Assembly: GCA_900546385.1 (NCBI GenBank)
Contig: URCT01000004.1
Location: 1 to 44,287, forward strand
DNA from: an uncultured Eubacteriales bacterium
Lineage (GTDB): Bacteria; Bacillota; Clostridia; Oscillospirales; CAG-382
Direction: 5' to 3'
Length of the DNA stretch: 44,287 nucleotides
Below, in pieces: positions 40,973 to 44,287 of the stretch. The notes beneath the pieces are model-generated. The model worked only from the letters and a program-made list of their open reading frames with translations, had not been told where the DNA came from and ran no database searches. The translations under genes and the position numbers were made by a program. How positions within the stretch are numbered: the stretch's first letter is position 1; every line of letters begins with the position of its first letter.

Positions 40973-41632
40973 ATGAAAAGTATTGCTGTAATCGGTCTTG
41001 ACCGTTTCGGCTACACGCTCGCCGTTACGCTTTCCCAGCTCGGACATCAGGTGCTTTGCATCGATGACAGCGAAAAGGCCATTCAAACCGTTGCGGATCA
41101 GGTGACCAACGCCGTCTGCGCCAACACCACAAACGAAGCGGCTTTGCGTGCCGCCGGCTTAAAAAGCTTTGACGCGGCGGTCATCTGCATTTCCGACAGC
41201 ATGGAGCGCAGTCTTCTTTCGGTGCTTGCCGTCAAGGAAGTCGGCATTTCCGCCGTCACCGTGCGCGCCATGAGCGACGACCACAAGAAAATTCTCGAAA
41301 AGCTCGGCTTTGTGGATATTATCTATCCCGAATACGACATGGCCACCAAGCTCGCCTACCGCATCAACAAATCGAAAATCCGCGAATATCTCGAATTTTC
41401 CAATGATTATTCCATCATTGAAATCGCCGTTCCCGAAAAATGGGTCGGCAAAACGCTTCGCACTCTTGATGTGCGCAACACCTACGGCATCAACGTCATT
41501 GCCATCTCCCATCCGAGCAGTCATTCGGTGGACATTTCCATCAACCCGAACAATCCGCTGTCCAAGGACGATGCGCTGGTGCTTTTGGGAACGGACGAAA
41601 TCATCATGAAGTTCGCCAAAAAGGTCGAATGA
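40973..41632 (+). CDS. ktrA: TrkA/KtrA-family K+ channel regulatory protein
   Basis: This 219-aa RCK protein has an N-terminal nucleotide-binding Rossmann domain (1-120) and a C-terminal RCK_C domain (about 140-219), the part that binds c-di-AMP in other Firmicutes. It gates KtrB. The usual GLGRFG nucleotide loop reads GLDRFG here, so one glycine is replaced by Asp. MRAMSDDHKKIL-like and DIIYPEYDMATKLA segments are normal. AAAGGA lies about 8 nt before the ATG. ktrB is 132 bp upstream; the methyltransferase gene starts 1 bp after the stop. Confidence 0.93.
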   Translation: MKSIAVIGLDRFGYTLAVTLSQLGHQVLCIDDSEKAIQTVADQVTNAVCANTTNEAALRAAGLKSFDAAVICISDSMERSLLSVLAVKEVGISAVTVRAMSDDHKKILEKLGFVDIIYPEYDMATKLAYRINKSKIREYLEFSNDYSIIEIAVPEKWVGKTLRTLDVRNTYGINVIAISHPSSHSVDISINPNNPLSKDDALVLLGTDEIIMKFAKKVE

Positions 41633-41633
41633 C

Positions 41634-42437
41634 ATGGAAAATATCCTTACTTTAACTTCACGCAAAAACCCGACGGTGCTCGAAGCAGCCTCTCTGTCGA
41701 CCGACAAAAAGGCGCGTGACAAGATCGGCCTTTTTGCTGCCGAGGGCAAGAAATTGCTTGAAGAAGCCCTTGACGCCGGTCTTTCGGTGCAAGCAGTCTT
41801 TTTCACCGAGAAAGCCGAAAAGCAATATGCGGATTTGCTGCAAAAAGCCGCCGGTGCTTCGCTTTACCGCGTGACCGACGAGGTGTATGAAAAGCTTTCG
41901 ACCGAGTCCGCGCCGCAAGGGCTGTATGCCTGCCTAAAAAAGCCGAATCAGCCGGAGCTTTCCGACGCCGCACTTGCCGCAGGCGGTCTTATCCTGCTCG
42001 ACGGCGTACAGAATCCGGCCAATCTCGGCGCGATTTTCCGCAGTGCGTTTGCGCTCGGCTTTCACACCTTGGTGCTTTCGGACGACTGTGCCGATGCCTA
42101 TGCGCCCAAAACGGTGCGTGCCGCCATGGGCAGTCTGTTCCGGCTGACGCTGTGCCGCGAAAGCGACCTTGCCGGTACAATCGAATCTTTGCAAAAAAAC
42201 GGCAGCCGCGTGTTCTGCACGCAGCTTTCGGACAAGAGCCTTGCGCTCGGTTCGGTGGATTTTTGCGCATCCGACAGCTTTGTCATCGGCAACGAGGGAC
42301 ACGGCGCGTCGGAGGATGTCAAGGCGGCCTGCTCACACAGCTTATACATTCCGATGGCTCCCGGCGCGGAGAGCTTGAACGCCGCCGTCGCGGCATCGAT
42401 CTTGCTGTGGGAGGTGCGCCGGCAGAACGCCGGTTAG
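41634..42437 (+). CDS. TrmH/SpoU-family RNA 2'-O-methyltransferase
   Basis: This 267-aa enzyme has an N-terminal substrate-binding domain (about 1-105) and a knotted SPOUT domain. The three motifs are LLDGVQNPANLGAIFRSA, FVIGNEGHGAS and IPMAPGAESLNAAVAASIL. It transfers a methyl group from SAM to a ribose in rRNA or tRNA; the target cannot be assigned. The start follows the ktrA stop by one base, with AAGGTCG as a modest ribosome site, so coupling is likely. The stretch from the stop to dprA (68 bp) shows no terminator. Confidence 0.93.
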   Translation: MENILTLTSRKNPTVLEAASLSTDKKARDKIGLFAAEGKKLLEEALDAGLSVQAVFFTEKAEKQYADLLQKAAGASLYRVTDEVYEKLSTESAPQGLYACLKKPNQPELSDAALAAGGLILLDGVQNPANLGAIFRSAFALGFHTLVLSDDCADAYAPKTVRAAMGSLFRLTLCRESDLAGTIESLQKNGSRVFCTQLSDKSLALGSVDFCASDSFVIGNEGHGASEDVKAACSHSLYIPMAPGAESLNAAVAASILLWEVRRQNAG

Positions 42438-42505
42438 CCGCAGACGCTCTTCCTGCTTCAATTCTTTCAAATTCCTGCGAATTCATACGAAAGGCGGAAA
42501 AACAC

Positions 42506-43924
42506 GTGGACAATGCGCTTTTGTACTACCTTTGGTTAAACTCCAAGCTGTATCCCGGCTCTCCCTCCGCCAAGCTGCTTCTCGAAAGTTTTCCCGACAT
42601 CGACAGCATTTTTCATGCCGGAAGCGAGGACTACAAAGCGCTTGATATCACCAAAGGCGACATCGCCCGTCTGTGCGACAAGGATTTGACCGACGCCAAA
42701 CGGTATTACGCATTCTGCGAGAAAGAACACATCGGCATTCTCACCTATGACCATCCCTACTATCCCGGCCGCTTAAAAGCCATAAACGATCCGCCGCCGG
42801 TACTATACTACCGCGGCAAGGTGGAATTGCTCGACGACTATCCGTGCTTTGCCATGGTCGGCACGCGCTCGTGTTCGGAACACGGCTTCCGCACCGCCTA
42901 TCGCATTGCCTACGAAACGGCTTCGCGCGGCGGCGTTATCGTCAACGGACTTGCGCTCGGCTCGGACACGGCGTGCATGAAAGGCGCACTTGATGCCGGC
43001 GGCTATGCGGTGGGGCTGCTTGGCTGCGGCATCGACCGCGTGTATCCGTCGCAGAACAAGGAGCTGTTTTGCCGGCTTTCCCGACAAGGGCTCATTCTTT
43101 CGGAGTTTGCACCGTTCACCCGTCCCGACGGCCGGAATTTTCCGGTACGCAACCGTGTTATCAGCGCACTTTCGATCGCCGCCGTCATTTTTGAGGCAAA
43201 CGCCGGAAGCGGCGCACTCATCACCGCTTCCCACGCCCTAAGCCAAGGACGGCGTATTTTTGCCGTTCCGGGCGAAGTCGGCGACGACCTGTATACAGGG
43301 CCTCTCGGACTTCTCAAAGGCGGAGCGACTCTTGTGACCGGTGCTTCGGATATTTTGGCGGAATATTCTTTGAAGTTTCCGCACAGGATAATCACAACAG
43401 GCACATCGCTTGTGCCGCCGGAAGCCGAACAGGCCGCCGTGGAGCAAGCCTTTGCGGTCTTAAAAGCCCGAAAGCCCGTCGCCAAACCGCAAAATGACCC
43501 GGCAAACAACCCGGTAAGTGATCCCGGCAAGCGGCAGCTGCCCAAGCCGCAGCACGTTTCAAAAAAGCCCAAACGCCGCTATGCCTATCCCGAACCGGCC
43601 GAACACGCAAAGCCGGTCTTTTCGGACAGCCGTCCGCCTGCAGAAGCTCCGGCCGCCGAAGCTCCGGCCGCAGAAGCTCCGACCGCCGCATTCCAAACAC
43701 CGGCACCGGAAAAAGCAAGCTTCGCGCCCGGTTTAGACATCACCACGCTGTCCGCCGAAGAACAGCACATTCTTTCCTTTTTTGAGAGATATCCCATTCT
43801 CACGGTGGACGAAATCGCCGCCAAAGGCATCAAAACCGACGATGTTCTTTCGTCCTTAACCCTGCTTGAGCTGTTCGGTTACATCCGAAGCCTGCCCGGC
43901 GGCCGCTATGAAAAGCTGTCATAA
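42506..43924 (+). CDS. dprA: DNA processing protein DprA
   Basis: This 472-aa protein loads RecA on incoming single-stranded DNA during transformation. An N-terminal helical part (about 1-80) leads to the Rossmann-like core with MVGTRSCSEHG, GLALGSDTACMKGALDAGG, GCGIDRVYPSQN, FPVRNRVISALS and GSGALITASHAL. A Pro/Ala/Lys-rich linker (about 310-405) with a 15-bp DNA repeat joins it to a C-terminal winged-helix domain (about 415-472). The linker makes it longer than B. subtilis DprA. The frame is open back to 42152 within the preceding gene; GTG 42506 after AAAGGCGGA is the probable start. topA follows, the usual order. Confidence 0.94.
   Translation: MDNALLYYLWLNSKLYPGSPSAKLLLESFPDIDSIFHAGSEDYKALDITKGDIARLCDKDLTDAKRYYAFCEKEHIGILTYDHPYYPGRLKAINDPPPVLYYRGKVELLDDYPCFAMVGTRSCSEHGFRTAYRIAYETASRGGVIVNGLALGSDTACMKGALDAGGYAVGLLGCGIDRVYPSQNKELFCRLSRQGLILSEFAPFTRPDGRNFPVRNRVISALSIAAVIFEANAGSGALITASHALSQGRRIFAVPGEVGDDLYTGPLGLLKGGATLVTGASDILAEYSLKFPHRIITTGTSLVPPEAEQAAVEQAFAVLKARKPVAKPQNDPANNPVSDPGKRQLPKPQHVSKKPKRRYAYPEPAEHAKPVFSDSRPPAEAPAAEAPAAEAPTAAFQTPAPEKASFAPGLDITTLSAEEQHILSFFERYPILTVDEIAAKGIKTDDVLSSLTLLELFGYIRSLPGGRYEKLS
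43640..43684 (+). repeat. Three 15-bp tandem repeats in the dprA linker
   Basis: Three copies of a GCAGAAGCTCCGGCC-type unit (43640, 43655, 43670) encode AEAPA repeats in the flexible linker. Confidence 0.85.
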
Positions 43925-43960
43925 GCAAAACAAAATACACATTGCATATATCGCATATTT

Positions 43961-43986
43961 TCCGAAAAGCCGCTCGTTTTTTCGGA
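43961..43986. repeat. 8-bp inverted repeat between dprA and topA
   Basis: TCCGAAAA and TTTTCGGA pair around a 10-nt loop just before the topA ribosome site (AGGAGG, 43995-44000). It may be a weak terminator for dprA or a leader hairpin. Confidence 0.45.
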
Positions 43987-44005
43987 TCGAATACAGGAGG
44001 CTATT

Positions 44006-44287
44006 GTGGCAAATAAACTCGTAATCCTCGAATCTCCCAATAAAATCAAGGCTGTCAAAAGCTATTTGGGAAAGAACTTCAAAGTCATCGCATCGGTCGG
44101 TCATGTCCGCGACCTGCCCAAAAGCACGCTCGGCATCGATATCGAACACGATTTCGCGCCGAAATACATCAATATCCGCGGCAAAGGCCCTCTCATCAAA
44201 GAGATGAAAAAGGAAGCCAAGGCCGCCGAGACCGTCTACCTTGCGACCGACCCGGACCGTGAGGGCGAAGCCATTTCCTGGCACCTC
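44006..44287 (+). CDS. topA: DNA topoisomerase I, 5' part only
   Basis: The first 94 codons of TopA are present and the gene runs off the window. The protein starts MANKLVILESPNKIKAVKSY, the TOPRIM opening with its catalytic Glu, then SVGHVRDLPKS, and reaches TDPDREGEAISWHL, the DxDxE-type metal site. TopA relaxes negative supercoils. GTG 44006 has AGGAGG 5 nt upstream. Confidence 0.97.
   Translation, partial: MANKLVILESPNKIKAVKSYLGKNFKVIASVGHVRDLPKSTLGIDIEHDFAPKYINIRGKGPLIKEMKKEAKAAETVYLATDPDREGEAISWHL

Noticed and set aside
42152..42505. N-terminal extension of dprA
   Set aside because: The extension lies inside the methyltransferase gene and carries no DprA-like sequence; GTG 42506 has a ribosome site.

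Overview
The window looks like a chromosomal segment of a Gram-positive, endospore-forming member of the Clostridia, most like the Oscillospiraceae/Ruminococcaceae group. The signs are AGGAGG-type ribosome sites, frequent TTG/GTG starts, SpoVM- and SipL-like spore-coat genes, the YybS-GdpP pair, the cmk-plsC-ispH-rpsA cluster, rplS-lepB and dprA-topA. GC content looks moderate but was not computed. No rRNA, tRNA, CRISPR array, insertion sequence or prophage was recognised.

Layout. 1-686 has no convincing gene. 687-1646 (-) is a ROK sugar kinase. 1850-3753 (+) is a sporulation cluster: a 49-aa membrane peptide, a 25-aa SpoVM-like peptide and a SPOCS-LysM protein resembling SipL. 3981-7907 (+) is an operon of YybS-like membrane protein, c-di-AMP phosphodiesterase GdpP and Soj/ParA. 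7969-9876 (+) is a secreted WG-repeat protein. 9925-12623 (-) holds nadE and trmB. 12775-12993 (+) is a DUF378 peptide. 13001-16543 (-) is dnaA followed by a YgiQ-type radical SAM gene. 16774-18966 (+) is a second secreted stalk-domain protein with a near-ideal promoter. 19067-19897 (-) is an Mrp ATPase. 19972-23209 is an accessory-looking pair: a GH89-like glycosidase and a divergent AraC regulator. 23263-25719 (-) holds yqeG, an endonuclease IV-like gene, efp and a CD1247-type acidic protein.

25799-31474 (-) is one tightly packed operon: RpiR regulator, BaiN/HI0933 flavoprotein, cmk, plsC, ispH and rpsA. Upstream of it lies a five-copy array of about 78 bp. 32038-33396 (-) is a second flavoprotein. 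33504-34845 (-) is rplS-lepB. 35013-36659 (-) is an acyl-CoA synthetase, preceded by a 25-codon leader ORF and a terminator that together look like an attenuator. 36950-39021 (-) holds a pseudouridine synthase, ispF and ispD. 39497-43924 (+) is ktrB, ktrA, a TrmH-family methyltransferase and dprA, followed by the 5' end of topA, cut by the window edge.

Most genes are housekeeping: isoprenoid synthesis (ispD, ispF, ispH), translation (efp, rpsA, rplS, rRNA/tRNA modification), replication and partition (dnaA, soj, topA), and K+/c-di-AMP physiology (gdpP, ktrAB). The most interesting items are non-coding or very small: the spoVM-like/sipL locus with a hairpin covering the sipL ribosome site, the leader peptide plus competing hairpins before the acyl-CoA synthetase, the in-frame ispH-rpsA junction split by two TGA codons, the hairpin repeat array, and an inverted repeat flanking ktrB.
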